Of a stretch of DNA of 5,673 bases, positions 5,577 to 5,673 are shown one piece after another. Source of the stretch: an uncultured Eggerthella sp. (GTDB lineage Bacteria > Actinomycetota > Coriobacteriia > Coriobacteriales > Eggerthellaceae); the NCBI GenBank assembly GCA_902464295.1, contig CABQIW010000052.1, positions 1 through 5,673 of the forward strand, read 5' to 3'. Made by a program: the position numbers and the translations under genes. The notes under the pieces are model-generated. The model searched no databases and was not told where the DNA came from. It saw only the letters and a program-made list of their open reading frames with translations. Numbering within the stretch: position 1 is the first letter of the stretch; each line of letters opens with the position of its first letter.

Positions 5577-5673
5577 CCCGAATAGGCAAGGGCGCTCGTC
5601 AGCGGTCCCTTATGGCTGCTTCCTCCCGGACCTGACCAGGTTCGGAACTTGGCGCCGCCCAAGCCCATTCGAG
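5577..5673 (-). ncRNA. ffs: Small signal recognition particle RNA (4.5S-like, bacterial scRNA)
   Basis: SRP RNA pairs with the protein Ffh to deliver ribosomes making membrane proteins to the translocon. The Ffh-binding domain is plain on the minus strand: GGTCAGGTCC (5628-5637), a GNRA tetraloop written GGGA rather than the more common GGAA, then GGAAGCAGCC. The distal strands also pair: GGCTTGGGCG (5656-5665) with CGCCCTTGCC (5585-5594) around a double T-T mismatch, and further out CTCGAATG with TATTCGGG (5577-5584) including wobbles. This long hairpin of about 97 nt is the small type without an Alu domain. The 5' end is at or just beyond the window edge, so the gene may lack a few bases here. 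No hairpin with a U-tract follows it before dedA. Confidence 0.95.

Noticed and set aside
4946..5635. Plus-strand open frame of 229 codons opposite dedA and the SRP RNA
   Set aside because: The product is a charged, low-plausibility sequence rich in Glu and Arg, and it runs into a structured RNA gene. It is antisense to a well-supported membrane protein.

Overview
The window looks like part of the chromosome of a Gram-positive actinobacterium. The DnaX, RecR and thioesterase sequences resemble those I associate with Coriobacteriia (Eggerthella/Slackia-type anaerobes), but this taxonomic call is from memory and only moderately sure. All intact genes are on the minus strand. The genic DNA is visibly GC-richer than the gap at about 742-1400.

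Read in the direction of transcription, from the right edge to the left, the window opens with the small signal recognition particle RNA (5577-5673), whose terminal helix closes at about the last base shown. It is followed by a compact cluster: a DedA-family membrane protein (4838-5506, TTG start), dnaX (2361-4829), the ybaB/ebfC nucleoid-associated protein gene (2004-2312) and recR (1401-1997, GTG start). Spacings are 8, 48 and 6 nt, and a bidirectional hairpin terminator (1370-1396) closes the cluster. SRP RNA-dnaX-ybaB-recR is a long-conserved order, known for example from Bacillus subtilis. The unusual point here is a dedA gene between the SRP RNA and dnaX. Functionally, dnaX supplies the clamp-loader ATPase of DNA polymerase III, RecR acts in RecFOR gap repair and YbaB binds DNA. 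DedA is a membrane transporter-like protein with no obvious tie to replication.

The gap at 742-1400 is AT-rich. It holds a short repeat cluster (847-907), an extended -10 promoter on the plus strand (948-956), and the remains of a plus-strand gene (963-1308) broken by several frameshifts. The promoter lies so close to the first ATG that the original mRNA was probably leaderless.

The left part has a hotdog-fold acyl-CoA thioesterase of the YdiI/MenI-like PaaI group (238-741) with its own probable terminator (164-189). At the extreme left, a good sigma-70-type promoter (26-54) fires leftward out of the window at a gene that is not visible. I see no CRISPR array, insertion sequence or defence system. 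The most noteworthy items are the decayed leaderless gene, the reduced cysteine set of the DnaX zinc motif, and the dedA insertion in a conserved gene order.
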